Source: Aselliscus stoliczkanus
Taxonomy: Eukaryota; Chordata; Mammalia; Chiroptera; Hipposideridae
DNA length: 64,000 nt
NCBI GenBank assembly: GCA_033961575.1
Contig: CM066728.1
Coordinates: forward strand, 34,968,352-35,032,351
Direction: 5' to 3'
How positions within the stretch are numbered: the stretch's first letter is position 1; every line of letters starts with the position of its first letter. The translations under genes were made by a program, and so were the position numbers. Below, piece after piece: positions 35,272-47,400 of this stretch. The notes beneath the pieces are model-generated. The model worked only from the letters and a program-made list of their open reading frames with translations. It was not told the origin of the DNA and did no database searches.

Positions 35272-35610
35272 TTTTCAAATTGAGATATAATTGACATATA
35301 GCATTGCGATAAGCTTAAGGTGTATAGGGCATTCTAAGGACCATTTAAAAATCATGGCCAAATAGAACACTAGCTGAATGAAAAAGGTTGAAGTTTTTAA
35401 AAAATGTATTATTGTTGTTATTCATTTTATTGTGGCAAGAACACTTAACACGAGCTCTATCCTCTTATCAGATTTTTAAATGTACAATACAGTATTGCTA
35501 TCTATAGAACAATGTGGTGGAGTGGATCTCTAAAACTTATCCACTTTGCACAGCTGAAACGTTATACCCATTGATTAGCAATTGCCCGTTTTCCACTCCC
35601 CCTGAGGTTA
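35272..35610 (+). mobile_element. Ancient L1M-type relic
   Basis: AAATTGAGATATAATTGACAT with AGCTTAAGGTGTATAGGGC, then GTGGCAAGAACACTTAACAC, TACAATACAGTATTGCTATC and CTAAAACTTATCCACTTTGC, is a familiar old mammalian repeat, L1M-like by memory. The subfamily is uncertain. Confidence 0.5.
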
Positions 35611-35868
35611 AATTTTAAGAAATGAGTTAATAAGCTAGAATCACCTCTATAGGACTTATCCTCTCCTTTCCTCTTTCCTGTACCTTCAAATTTCCATACA
35701 GTAAAAATTCGATTAAAATAAGTAATTGAATAGATATGTGATAAAGCAAGTACAGTCTAGGTGATAGGTATACAGACTGTCCATTGTAAAATTATTTCAA
35801 CTTTTCCAAACATTTGAAATTTTCATGATAAATATTGGAAAGTATTTACATAAATGACTAAAGCAGAG
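35611..35868 (+). mobile_element. L1-type 3' terminal remnant
   Basis: The part at about 35745-35840 (GTGATAGGTATACAGACTGTC, then ATTATTTCAACTTTTCC and TTTCATGATAAATATTGGAAAG) resembles the end of old L1 3' UTRs. The part before it is unassigned. Confidence 0.4.
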
Positions 35869-36560
35869 TTTACAAACAGGTGGCTCACAGGCCACGTAAG
35901 ATGCACAGACACAATTTATTTGTCCATCAATAAATGCTTTTTAATTGCATAAAAATCTGGATTTCTAGTTTCTTTAGAAAAATCAGAAGATCTGATGACA
36001 ACAGGCCCCACATTCTTTTTTTTTCCTAAAGATTTTATTGGGGAATTAGGGGAGGGGAAGGGAACAGAGTTGGGGAATTGGGGAAAGGGAACAGACAAGT
36101 TGGTGTCCTTTAGTTCTTCAGTTTATCCATGGAGGACATCACTTCACTAGCCCATGGTCCATGTTGGTATTATCATTGCTCTCTTCCCGGGTGAGGCAAT
36201 CGCTCGCCGACCATTGGATGGCTGCTCACGGCAGCTCACAGCAGCTCACGCTGGCTGCTGGCCACTCATGCTGGCTGTCGGCCACTCACTGTAGCTTACA
36301 GCAGCCCACTGCAACAGGGGCTGCAGCCTACACCATCGCCGGTGATGCACGGCAGCCCAGCTCCAGGTTGAGCTGTTGTTCACCATCTTAGCTGTAGAGA
36401 GCACAGTGTCACTGGCCCTCATGTGGGATCCGAACAGGGGCCCTGCTGCTCAGAGCTGGTGTCCCAAGCCAACTCTTAACCACCGTGCCACTCAGCTGGC
36501 CCAGGCCCCACATTCTTGCATGGAAACAGTTGGCTGGGGCTGGGAGTGACTGTCCCCTTT
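35869..36560. mobile_element. hAT-like relic hosting a long SINE
   Basis: CAGAGTTTACAAACAGGTGG and GGCTCACAGGCCACG at 35872-35900 resemble the start of MER-type hAT relics and also the sequence at 50093-50125 (CAGAGTTTATAAACTGGTG). The long SINE at 36018-36501 interrupts it. The family is not certain. Confidence 0.4.
36018..36501 (-). mobile_element. Long SINE, 'short-head' type, copy B2
   Basis: It has the same layout as 18495-18937: the short SINE head (GGCCAGCTGAGTGGCACGG on the minus strand), a body with AGCTCAACCTGGAGCTGGGC and GGCCGACAGCCAGCATGAG-like repeats, then the CCCCAATTCCCCAAT tail with AAATCTTT. The perfect 16-bp target duplication CAGGCCCCACATTCTT is at 36002-36017 and 36502-36517, so this is a comparatively recent insertion. 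Confidence 0.94.
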
Positions 36561-37439
36561 AGTTGGGGAATATTCTCTCCACTTGGTCACAGACCCCACT
36601 AGGTATTCATTCCTCATTTATGTTACTTGAATGGGCCAGCTTCTCAGCTGATGACACTAACCCAGAGCAACCTCAAAAGGGTGGGAAGTGGTGACGCATA
36701 AAAGGGCAGCTTAACACTGTACGATTGTGCACACATGCAGTTGGCAGGAAAATGCAGTCCTGCACCTTTGTCTTGGATTTGTATGGTCAGGGGGCAACGC
36801 CTCCTCTTGCCCCATTCTACTCACGGCCTCCTGGGATTCTGCTCTGGGTCATGCAATGAAGCCCAGTGGGCGAGGTAGCCCATAATCGGGGCTGGGTGTG
36901 GCTGTGTCAAAAGGAAAGTCTTAGGACCAGCTGAACAAGGCTGCATTTATTTTAGAACCCTGGCCTTCTGACTAACATCCCTCAGTGCACTAAGTAGACT
37001 GTCTCCTATCAGCCTGTGGCCATCATCATTTATCATAAAGCTTTGTTGTTAGGTGCCAGGCTAAGAAAGCCATGCAGAACTCAGGCGTCCTGGAGCCTGA
37101 ATTTGATCTGTGCATATCGTCATGGGAAAATTCTCTCTCTCTCTCTTTTGTTTTGCTTTCTGGCATGAAGGAGGTTTGTGGGTTTCAGTACTTTCTCAGA
37201 GGGAAAGACATGTTTGCTGTAGTATTTAGTGTTTCCCCAAATGGATTTTTCCTCTGCTTATGCCTTTTCCTTGTAGGGATCCATGCTCTAAAGAGTGCCT
37301 TCACTGAGGTGTGCTGTGCCCCGGAGGTCTGTTCTAGGTTGGGAGGTCCCAGGGTGGGAGCCATGTTTGCTAAATCTGCCATTTTAGAATCCACTGTGAG
37401 TGCTGTCTGGAGCTTAATGCTTCCTCGTTGATGATAACA
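36561..37439. other. Unassigned non-coding sequence
   Basis: The 119-codon frame at 37072-37431 has some hydrophobic runs (FFLCLCLFLVG) but overlaps a minus-strand frame and has no homology that I recognise. A short CT repeat lies at 37133-37146. Confidence 0.45.
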
Positions 37440-37960
37440 GTGCCAGTGAGCTCAGAACCCTTTGTTTCTTTCTCTTCCGCCAGTGCTTTCTATTGACTTT
37501 GGACGACAATTCAGTCTCCTTTCTTGGCCAGCTGTCCTTACGTGATCTGACCCCTGCTTCTCTGCCAGCTTCCTGTTGTCCTGCTCTTCTCTCCCCTTCC
37601 CATGCTCCAGCCACACCAGCTTCTTTCTATTTCTTGAACTCCCACAGCTTGTCCCCACCTGGGGCTGCTGCACCAAGCGCTCTTCCCTCCACCTGGACCA
37701 CTTTCCCCAGCTCCTGGACTGGTTGGCTCCTCCGCATTTTGGCTGTGGGTCACAAACTGGCTCCTCAGAGGTCTTTCATGACCACCTTTCCCTTCCCCTC
37801 ATGGCCAGTTTCTAGTACATTATGTCCTCATTGTTTTATTGCAGTTATTATCTAAAATTATTTTTGTTTCCTTGTTCAGGGTCTGCCTCTTCCACTTCAA
37901 TGCAGGCTCCATAAAAGCAGGGACCTTGTCTCTTGTTCACCATAGAACCCCCAATTACTG
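37440..37960 (+). mobile_element. L2 LINE 3' portion
   Basis: A long stretch follows L2: GTGATCTGACCCCTGCTTC, CCCATGCTCCAGCCACACC, CTTGTCCCCACCTGGGGC, CCTCAGAGGTCTTTCATGACC and GCAGGGACCTTGTCTCTTG. This explains the overlapping 120- and 79-codon plus frames and the minus frames here; none is a host gene. Confidence 0.8.
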
Positions 37961-39454
37961 GAACAAGTGTTTAACCCACAAATGGACACACCCAGGAAGG
38001 CAAGGGAATTCTAAGAATTCTGAGGCTGCAGGCATTCAGAAGAGTACTGCCAAAAAAAAACACCCCAAAACAGTCTATACACACAATTCATGCTTCCCTG
38101 ATTTGGGCCTGCCTTTCAGGATGGGCTTTGGCAGTTCGTTGCATCTGGATGCCAGTATTAAAACTGTGGGCAAGGAAGGTTGAGATTTGATGGTTTAATT
38201 TATTTCCTTGATTATTACGATTTTATAAAAATGGCTTTGATTGGTGACACAAAAAGCAAGGCTGCCATCTAGTGTTTAGATGTGTGACACCAGCAGTCCG
38301 TTTTTTAAAAATTGTGAGTCTGTAGAAAGTCAAACTTTCACAACTGGCTATAACACAAACCAGAATTTACCAAGGGGTCATAATTCCCCACAAACGATTC
38401 TCCACAATCCCCCTCTTGTCTCTGAAGAGGTCCTAGATGGATTCTCTCCATTCTCATGGGCTTCTCCCAAAAGTTGAGATACTGTCTTTGTTAGCTAGTA
38501 AAGAACTCTGCGGCAAACAAGACAGCTGTCTAGCTCAGTTTCACAAGGAGGCAGATTCCCCGGACTGTGTTTTAAATTCCACCTGCCTCCCCTGTCAAGG
38601 TGTGCTGCTTGTAAACTAAGCGAAATCAGTGTTATATAGAAAACAGCACCCTACCATCTCAGCTGTCTTTTGCTCTGGTGACACAGGGAATGATGTAATC
38701 TTGCGGTTCAGGAACACGAGCTATTCAGACCCCTAATTGGTTATGACCAATCACAAGACTTACTGAAAAATCTTGGTAGCCTTAGGCTGGGCAGTTTTCA
38801 TTCCTGAGCCATGCTGGAGACTGGTGAGACAGAAGCTGTGGACAGTGGCTGGAGGAGCATGGCACCAGGGGAAACTATTTCATAAAGAGCCTTGGTCATA
38901 TAAGGCTCCTAAGATATCACTCTGGGAAACTGGATTATTAGAAATGATGGAAAATGGGTGGTGAGATGAGCCAGTGGATGGAAATAACCATGGCAACCAA
39001 ATTACCATTTCCTTATATTTCAAGTGCCTTGAGACTAAAAAGAGATCAAGTATATGTCACTGCAAACAAGTCCAGCAATAGTTTACCTCTCCTGCTATAG
39101 CTTTTGCTGCCTTTTTTAATGGGCATGTGAAGAAATGCTCTCTTAACCTTGAAAATTATTATATACCTCTTGTTTTAATCATTTAGTCTGTGCTCTATAT
39201 ATTTTTCTTAATGGATTTAGTGTTCTATTTTTACTTTAAAAATGTTTTCCAAGAGCAAATAGAAAGGAGTATGAAATTACAAAGCCAGAATTAGAACATT
39301 TTGGAAACCGCCTACTCAATGCAGTCAATGCAGGAATCTTTTTTTTGGTCATCCTGAGAGATCTAGGCTATGTTTAAATCTCTTCAGTGACAAAAAGCTC
39401 ACTACTTCATGATGCAGCAATTCCATAATTAAACTAATGGTTGGAACATTCTCT
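37961..39454. other. Unassigned non-coding sequence
   Basis: Short open frames only (up to 65 codons) and no repeat that I can name. Confidence 0.45.
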
Positions 39455-39600
39455 ATGTCCATTTACTCATGCAACTGATATTTATTTAACATTTGCCTTG
39501 TGCACAGGCAGTATGCTGGACACTTGGGATGTAGTGATGAAGAAAATGAACTCAGTCCCCGAACATAATGAAGTTATACTCTGCTTCCCTGTAACTCTCC
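39455..39600 (-). mobile_element. L2 3' end
   Basis: CAACTGATATTTATTTAACAT, CAGGCAGTATGCTGGACACT and GGGATGTAGTGATGAAG read as the reverse strand of the L2 3' terminus. Confidence 0.65.
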
Positions 39601-41035
39601 TGTGGATATGTGTAATCAGAAATGATATATTTCCATATGAGGGTTCTCTAAAGTTTTGTCTTTTTCCCAGATGAGAGTTCTCTATTGTAGAGAACCTTTA
39701 GAATTTCCCTTCCCAGCACAGCTTGTGGGGTCAGCGAGGATTCCTCAGCTTCAAGCAAGACAGCAAATGAACAAAACCCCTGGCCAAAAAAGGGATCTAT
39801 TTCAGTGCAATGGGGTAGCTTGGAAATTTGAAGGGAGAGTAGATGAATCAGTCCTGGAGAGGGCAGAACAAGAGGTAGCTTTAGTGATCTAAATGGCAGG
39901 AATTTAATGAACAGTCTTTTCAAGGTACTGTTATTATTTTAGCAACAGTTGTTTTCAGTCTTTTGTCCCTCTGATCAAGATTCAAACTGTAAGAAGAGAG
40001 CATTTGATTGGCCCAGTGTGGGTCTCATGCCCACCCCACGCTGGGGTGTAAGTGGAATCAGGTCATGTCCTCACAGAAGGTAGCCAATGAAGCAAAAGGT
40101 GTTCTCACAAAGAAAGACCAAGGAACTGCTGCCAGGAGGAGGAGGAATGAAAGCTGGAGGCAAAATCAACCAATGACCACAACAGTTGCCATCTTCATCA
40201 CCATCCTTTGGGCAGACAGACCACTTGGAGACAGAGATGCAGAGGGAAGCCTGGAGGGCCTCCCTTAGAAAGTAACAATGGATTCCAAAACCTGATAGAT
40301 ATATCTCATCTTTCTAGTAATCATAATCCGAGGCCTGCCGCACCTGCTTCATCTGATCCTCAGGATGACACTGATGACCTATGGGTCTCATTCCATCCTG
40401 GATCCATTTTCGCTGGGAAACACAGGAGGAGCCTGGCTGCCTTCCTGCAGCCACGGGCAGAATGATGATGAAGACAGCCATGCTCTTGGCTCTTCTTTTT
40501 GAAACCCACCAACACTGCCTCAAACCTTGCCCTTACGTGTATCCAAACAAGCATATTGTGATCCTCATCCATTCCTCATTTCACCAGCTTACCTGTGAGC
40601 ATATCACAGTGGACTTTGTGAAAGGAAATGAGCTTAGGTGTTTCACATGATTGTTCTTGGGAATCAGTTAGTTTTGCTAAAAGTACATCCTAGATTGATG
40701 CTAGAGATGAATGTCAAGACTAAATATTTGTATATTTATTTTGGGTAAGATAAAAATCTTTAACTTTCTCCAGTATTCTGGCAGTGTCTCATGGTTTTGT
40801 TTGGTTTGGTTTGGTTTTGAGATTACCACAGTATCTCAGATATGTCTGCAGGCTCCTTGAGTGCTTTGGAATGGAACTCATTTGGGCCATATATTCTCTT
40901 ATAGTCTCTTAAGGCTGCCAGCTGTGCTCACTGTTGCATTCATATGACCTACCTTTTTTCTACACAGTCTAATCTTAACACCAATCTTCTTGTTAGAAGA
41001 CATCAGAGAGCAGTTGACTAGATCTGCCTTCATTC
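39601..41035. other. Unassigned non-coding sequence
   Basis: Includes a (GGTTT)n-like patch near 40797-40818. The piece at 39990-40060 has an LTR-like or MER-like look but is not assignable. Overlapping frames at 40314-40650 on both strands are incidental. Confidence 0.4.
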
Positions 41036-41215
41036 CGCAGGGCTTTGCAACAAGAAAGACCTGGGTTTAAGCCCTATTCCGGTCTTGTGCTAGTTGTGTG
41101 GCCTTGGTCCAGTTATGTGCCTATTCTATGTCTCTCTTTTCTCATCTGAAAAATGGATATAACCTTATAGGGTTGTTGGATTGATGGTATTAGTGAGGAG
41201 ACAGACATCACACCA
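41036..41215 (+). mobile_element. MIR SINE
   Basis: AGACCTGGGTTTAAGCCC, TAGTTGTGTGGCCTTGG, CCAGTTATGTGCC, CTCATCTGAAAAATGGATAT and TATAGGGTTGTTGG follow the MIR consensus in order. Confidence 0.88.
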
Positions 41216-42189
41216 GTTATTTCAACAGAGAACTTCATGTAAAGTATTGTTAACCAAGTACAGAAGAAATGAAAAGGGAAATACAAAGAAAATAACAACT
41301 GTAGGAAGCAGCTATGACCCTAGAACTGTGGGAATCAATGGAAGAGTTTGGGATTGTTAATGTTTAGAGCTTGAAAGGGCCCTGCAAAGCTAAAACTCAG
41401 ACCTCTGGGAAGGGTTACTGCTTGTTGTACTGTTGCCTCAGGGGCTTGAAGGCAGCTCTGTGGGGTGAAACCCAGACCTCTGAGGAAGGAGCACTGAATG
41501 GCTAGTGATGGGATCTCTAGGGGGTGGAAGGGTGCTGGTTCTGGGAGTGCTGAAAAAATGCAAACCAGAAGCAACTGGCACTACCAGATCAACCTGCTGC
41601 TGTCGCTGGGGTGAAAATCCATTGCGATCCTGGTGCTGACGGGAACAGGAAGGCAAAAGGAACAGGGAGTGCACAGGGAGGAGCGCCTCCCGTCTTCCTC
41701 CAGCTTCACAGTCTCCCTCCAGTGCGTTCTGCCGGCAAAGCCTAACACAGATCCAGCTGATAAAGGAGAACTGAGGTTTGTGGATTCCCAGCCTCAGGGT
41801 CACAGAGTGAGAATATGAAAGGGTGGGTTTGCTGCCAGGAAACATCACTGAATAACTGGCTGCTCCTTTGGCTACTCAGCATCCACAGGCGCCATTTATC
41901 TACACAAGAGCCTCTCTATGGACGTCCCCACACAGAAAACAACTTCAGTCTCCTGCCTGACACAATGCAACTCCCTTTACACAAATGAAGATGTTTTCAG
42001 CCTCATTACATCTCAACAGCCCTCTAAGTCAGAGCAGTCACTGTTTCTACCTCTGGGAGACAGTCATGTCATCCATCTTTGACCTATCTTAATTACTCTT
42101 CAGTTTCATCAGAACATTCTATGACTGAAAGACTAAATTGTCTTATATAAAATAGTTTGGGGAAGAAGAAGAAATAAGAAATAATTTAC
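41216..42189. other. Unassigned non-coding sequence
   Basis: The minus frame at 41438-41848 (136 codons) has no recognisable domain and overlaps a plus frame of similar openness. I treat it as chance. Confidence 0.45.
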
Positions 42190-42401
42190 ATCAGCAGTCA
42201 ACAAACTTCAGCCCATAGGTCAAATGTAAATTTTAAAATAAAATTTTATTAAAACACAGCCACACCTCTTAATTTACATATGATCTATGGCTGCTTTCAG
42301 GCTACAATGGCAGAGCTGAGCACTTGCAGCAGAGATCACATATGGTCCATAAAGCCTAAAATATTTATTATCTAGCCCTTTACAGAAAGTTTTACCCTGC
42401 T
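42190..42401 (+). mobile_element. hAT-type MER element
   Basis: CAGTCAACAAACTTCAGCCC, TTTTATTAAAACACAGCCAC, CTATGGCTGCTTTCAGGCTAC, AATGGCAGAGCTGAGCAC and TTATCTAGCCCTTTACAG form a well-known mammalian MER-type DNA transposon, non-autonomous and decayed. I do not assign the exact name. Confidence 0.7.
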
Positions 42402-42422
42402 TTACACACACACACACACACA

Positions 42423-42497
<75 letters not shown>

Positions 42498-42498
42498 A
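42402..42498 (+). repeat. Compound (CA)n(CT)n(CA)n microsatellite
   Basis: About 12 CA units, about 25 CT units, then about 13 CA units, at the 3' edge of the MER element. It is near-perfect and therefore probably length-polymorphic. Confidence 0.97.
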
Positions 42499-44227
42499 TT
42501 CCCTAACTGTCCTATTCCAAGTTTTCTATGCTCTTAATCAGAACCTCAGCTAGTTCTTTACTTGGTGAGGAAGCCCAAATATTCATTCTTGAATGAATGT
42601 TAGAATGAATTTAGAAATGTCTGAATCCTCAGTGGTTCTACCTTTTTTTAGTTGCTGGAGTTTTCCATTAACTTTTGTTATTAATCATGGAAGTGCTAAG
42701 ATACACCCCTCGATACATTCCTTGAGTTCTGCACATGGTCTTCCTCTGTACTTTCATTTTGTAATAGAAGCAATACAATTGGCTCTGGTAATCAGAATCA
42801 ATCATCCCAGTCAGTAAACGTCTTCTTTACTTGTTGGTTGAGGGACATGAGGACCCCAAAATGACCAGGTGGCAGTTTCATTTTTCAATTCAACGGAAAC
42901 ATTAATGTGTAACCAAAAGGAATCATTCTTCATTCCAAACCAGTACAGATCACCATTGTAGGGATGGAAGGCAAAAATTTTGCAAGAAGGTTATGAGATG
43001 TAATAGTGAGAGAAGCCACTTCCTCATTTCCCCCTTGATTCTTGGGCCCATGTATGCTGGTTATGGATGAAAGAGCACCAAATATTGGTTACCGATCTAA
43101 GCATATAGTGTATCCTATAAGACAGAACCCCGTGCTTTTAGGGTATTGTCTTTTAACTGACATACTGACCTAGTTTTCCATGAGCCATCCCACCATTCTA
43201 TTGGGCCAGCTGCTTCTGGGTGATGGGAAACATGGTAAGACAGAGAGGCATGTGGTGTGGAGTCTCGTCCATACAAACTGGTCCAAAAGGCATCAGTGCC
43301 GGTGACAGGTCAGGCAAACCTCCAAGTCAGAGGGCATCCACCTGTCCTTAGGCAAATGAAAGAGGCCAGCTTATCCACACATGCATAGAATACTATCAAT
43401 CTCCAGTCTTATTGGGGTGTTTGTGCTCTTTGCTTTTCTTTATTTTCTGGAAACAGTCCTCTCATGGATACTCTCCTCCTGGGACTCTCATCACTGCTAT
43501 CAAAGACCAGGAAGAGCTTCCTCTGCTGGAACCTGGGAGGCACCCAAGCCACAGAGAGATTTCTTCCTATTGACCAGCGTAAGCAATGGCTTTCTAGACC
43601 CCTCCAGACTTCATGACAGGTGCATCCCCATTGGCATAAATCTCCTTGGTCGTTCAGCCAGAGTAGGTATCGTGATCTGAAACAGAGTCACTTCTTTCTC
43701 TTGGGGACAGCGACTGGGTCAGGATGAGGTCAGTTTAGTGTGCCCACACCCTAGGCATGTCTCAGGTCAGCTACACGTGACTTTGCCCAAACCCTTCTTT
43801 AGCACTTAATGCAATATAGTTGATGTGAATTAAATCAAACCTTATTTTGGTCATTTCTGTTAAAGTCATACTTAGTGAAAGTAATTCCAATACATGATTA
43901 TCAAAAGTAATACCAGAGTCTCATTGGCCCCAAACTATCATTACAAAATGGGATCCTGGAAAGGAAGAAACAAGCAAGATTCTGGATAAGCTAAAATACT
44001 AAGCATTATTGATTGGTAATCAAGTATATAAGTATGTAAGTGCTTTTTCATTGAGTGAGAGCAATAATGTTTGTGTGTTGCAAGTTTTGAATAAATCCCC
44101 CAGTTTATAATTGGTCTTTTGATTTTTATAGAAAAGAGTTTTAAATTTTTTATTCGAGACTAATTTGTTTGGCATTTAATCAGAAAAAAAACCCTATAAA
44201 TATCCAAGTAACATCTTCTATAATTCT
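42499..44227. other. Unassigned non-coding sequence
   Basis: Open frames reach 99 codons (43381-43680) without any domain. No repeat is named. Confidence 0.45.
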
Positions 44228-44405
44228 TTGAGTCATTGAGCTATAGAATCAGGGCAGGGTTGGCAGGAAGTCAGAGCCAGTTCTAACTGTCGTCCCAACA
44301 TTACCTAATCCGCTGTGTGTGACCCTGAGTTTAACCTCTCTGGATCTCTCAGTCTCCTCATCTGTAAAATGAAAGGAGTAGATGAGATGATTTCAAGGTC
44401 TTTTT
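44228..44405 (+). mobile_element. MIR SINE
   Basis: GTGACCCTGAGTTTAACC, TCTCTGGATCTCTCAGTC, TCCTCATCTGTAAAATGAAAG and GATGATTTCAAGGTC match the MIR core and tail. Confidence 0.8.
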
Positions 44406-45402
44406 CATTTTAAAACTCTGGCATGAAATGACAAGTGACACAATTTCATATGATGTGACTTATAAAAAAAAGGATAAGGTAGAGACTGAATTAGTTATGG
44501 ACAACCATAACTTTCATATTTAAATTCAAATTCTTTTGAACCTCACAGAGATTTTAAATGCTCAAGATAAAGCAACTATTAATTCATCTGAAATAAATAT
44601 GGTCCATCTGCTCTGAGTACATCTTGTTTTCATTTCTCTAGAGAATTGGCAAAAAAAAAAAATCTCTCAGATAATTACTGTTAGCAGAGAAATTCAATCT
44701 AGGTGCTGGCAGACAGAAGTCCATGGCTGGTTACCATAAACTCCATATACCCTCCTCTGATTACTCTGAGGGCCTTACAGTGGGGTTTGATTCTCTATCT
44801 TGTTATGCCTGGGTCAGGATGCCTCTTTTAATAATAAATAGTGACTTCCTGTACTCAACACAATCTAATTTGAAATATGAGTAAGAGGATGAAGACAGAA
44901 ACGTAAGGAGGGGTAAAAAGGTCTTGGATGAAGGGGATCCTGTTAGTTTTATGTGTGTAATGGGATCTGGTCCAACATGCTTCTTAGGAGCTCAGACACT
45001 TGGAAATGCTTTTGGGAAGGGAAGTAGAAACTACAGTGAGAAGAGTGCAGCCCATTCATTTCTCCTCATGAGGTGCTTACTCATGTTGAGTATGGGGATC
45101 CAGGGAAGCCAGACACAGAGAGTAATACAAGAGACACAAGGCTTGACTTGACTGAATTCTGAACTTCTGGTCAAGCATTTACATTGTGAAGGACAGTGTC
45201 TGAGTCCCTCACAGAGTGGTCGACCAGGGTGCTGGCCAAGAGGCCCAAGTGGGGATTGGAATTTGAGCTCCTGGGCATATATGAAGAATTCAGAGGTGGC
45301 GAGCGGGCAGGGCTCATGCTTCATGAGCATGCAACCACTGCAATTGCACTGGGCCCTCTCCTCAGGAAAATCCCATGCTCGAAGTTTAATGCTCTACAGT
45401 TA
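44406..45402. other. Unassigned non-coding sequence
   Basis: Short open frames on both strands around 44924-45411 have no domain. An A-run lies at 44651-44662. Confidence 0.45.
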
Positions 45403-45417
45403 CCATCTTGAAATTTT

Positions 45418-45520
45418 CTTTATTTTTGAGGGCAGTCTCACTGGCCCTCACATGTGGGACCGAACCAGGGCCACTGGCTTCCCAAGCCAGCGCTTAACCA
45501 CTGCGCTACTCGGCCAGCCC
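45418..45520 (-). mobile_element. Short tRNA-derived SINE, copy 4
   Basis: On the minus strand the head is GGCTGGCCGAGTAGCGCAG, the B-box region is GGTTCGGTCCCAC and the end is GACTGCCCTC. The perfect 15-bp duplication CCATCTTGAAATTTT lies at 45403-45417 and 45521-45535. The A-tail is short. Confidence 0.94.
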
Positions 45521-45535
45521 CCATCTTGAAATTTT

Positions 45536-46560
45536 TAATAATTTTATTTTTGAATGTGTGTTTGATAAGTCAGATGGCATAATGGAGCATGAACCAGGGA
45601 TTTAAGGATCCGACTCATAAGCAATCTTACTTTTCACCACCTCTTGCTCCCTGTTTCTCAGCTGCCAGCTCTCCCAGCATCCCCCAGCAACCACTGGTGC
45701 CCTAAGTTCCTGGCTGGGTCCTGGGTATGAGGCAGGAAGGGCTGGGAGCAAGCATGCTCACACTGCACATGTGCTACCTGTTGAGTTGTGTGACTAGGTC
45801 CTACTCATCTCTCAAGTATCCTCAAGTATGAGGGAGTGCAACATCAAATAGCAAATAAAAAATACCATGACAAGTCAAAAGAGAGGCCACAAAAGAAGAA
45901 AAAAAGCTTTATAAATGAGAGGCCCCACATTTTTATTTTGCACCAAGCCCCACAAATTACGTATACAACACTGGTGAGAGGGGTAGCTAATTACTGTCCC
46001 AAGAGTGAGCTAGGCTGACGCTTGAACACAGCGGGGAGTAAGAGTGAACACCAAATCCCAAGGGCAAACATCTCCAGTGGGCAATGAGTCATGAGTTTGA
46101 AGCAGGGGAGACAAGAGAAAGAGAAGGAAGTTGAAATCAAGATGAAAGCATGGTTAGGGTATTCTGAATCCAAATTTAAATAGTGGTTCATGTTTCAGTC
46201 TTGTTTCATGTATGGGTGAGGGTCCATCTGACACAAATGTCCCAAAATTAGGCCAACCAGTGTTGACTGTGTTCTAAGCCAATATTAGTCCCCTGAGAAG
46301 GAAAATAAGGGCAATTATACATTCTTCTAATCCTGAGAGAGTTTACAGAGGGTTGAATTTTTCATTTAGCCTTCCTATATGATAGAATGAATTGCCGTAA
46401 TGAAAATTCAGTTATTTGTCATTCATTTAATGTGAATGTAACTATTGAAAAGAATGACTGCTATATCTTACAACATTCTTTTTTTAAATGTGTTTTAATC
46501 TGTGGGGGAGAAAAACACACCTTACAGTTTCTCTCTTGAGTTTGGCTGTCTTTAGTCATA
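45536..46560. other. Unassigned non-coding sequence
   Basis: Contains an A-rich purine patch near 45885-45905. No repeat or gene is recognised. Confidence 0.45.
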
Positions 46561-46639
46561 TATGAGATGTGATCAAACAATATGCTGAATGTTTAAATAA
46601 AAAAAATGTATTACAGTAAAAGACACATTGCCATTAATC

Positions 46640-47135
46640 CCCCTCAAAATACTCCCCTCTCGCTTTGAACACACTTATCCCATTGTTCTTGCCACTTTCT
46701 GAAGCAGTTCTGGAAGTCTTCTTTCCTGAGTGTCTTCAGTTGTGCTGTCGTGGCTGCCTCAATGTTCTGAATAGATTCAAAATGTTTATCTTTCATGGTC
46801 ATTTTGACTTTGGGGAAGAGCCAGAAGTCCCATGGTGCCATATCTGGTGAATGACGGGGGTGAGGACACACAGTAATGTTTTGATTTGACAGAAATTGCC
46901 ATACGAGAAGCAATGTGTGATATGGAGTGGTGTCATGATGGAGGATGATTTACGGCACACTTTAAAACACACTTCTCTCAACCATAGCTCACACTTGACT
47001 GACTGTCTCGAACAAGTGGAAACTTGTCACACACAGTTACTAAAGTTCGATGCCCCAATTCCTGTATTGAAGATCTCCACCTTTCCATTGGATGGCACTC
47101 GGCAGCAGCAGTCATCGTATTTTGTGATCACAAAG
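46640..47135 (-). pseudogene. Mariner transposase remnant, minus-strand arm
   Basis: Mariner transposases cut and paste DNA with a DDD catalytic triad. On the minus strand, from about 47130 leftwards, pieces read CHPMERWRSSIQELGH (near the linker), then IMTPLHITHCFSYG in one frame. The open 89 codons at 46913-46644 follow, with LVWQFLSNQNITVCPHPRHS, DMAPWDFWLFPKVK and FRKWQEQWDKCV. The last aspartate region (HPxxSPDxAPxDFxLFP) is kept. Upstream domains are missing and frameshifts separate the blocks. Confidence 0.8.
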
Positions 47136-47400
47136 GGAAAAGCTCCATGTCACACATCATTTCTGGTATGGCAATTTCTGGTATGGCCAATAAAAATATT
47201 ATCATGTGTCCTCATCCACCTTATTCACTGCATCTGGCACTGTGTGACTTCTGGCTCTTCCCCAAAGTCAAAATGATTTAGGACATCAAAGCAGCCAGGA
47301 CAGCGCAACTAAAGACACTCATGAAAGAGGACTTCCAGAACTGATTCAGAAAGTGGCAAGAACAATGGGATAAGTGTGTTTGAAGCGAGGGGGAGTAGTT
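47130..47400 (+). pseudogene. Mariner transposase remnant, plus-strand arm
   Basis: Reading right, CPHPPYSLHLALCDFWLFPKVK (about 47208-47275) is followed in the shifted context by TAQLKTLMKEDFQN, a stop, and FRKWQEQWDKCV. It parallels the minus-strand arm at 46644-46913 and is the second half of the inverted duplication. The aspartate preceding APxD in the other arm is changed here (LHLALCD). Confidence 0.8.

Noticed and set aside
37493..37855. 120-codon plus frame with proline/serine-rich sequence
   Set aside because: The DNA is the L2 3' region; the openness comes from the pyrimidine-rich repeat.
41438..41848. 136-codon minus-strand open frame
   Set aside because: No domain, overlaps a plus-strand frame, no splice or conservation evidence available.
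42402..42498. CRISPR-like or satellite array
   Set aside because: The units are dinucleotides with no spacers; it is a compound microsatellite.
46896..47276. 126-codon plus frame as an intact transposase
   Set aside because: It spans the central junction of the palindromic mariner; only its last part is transposase, read out of frame (SGSSPKSK instead of DFWLFPKVK).
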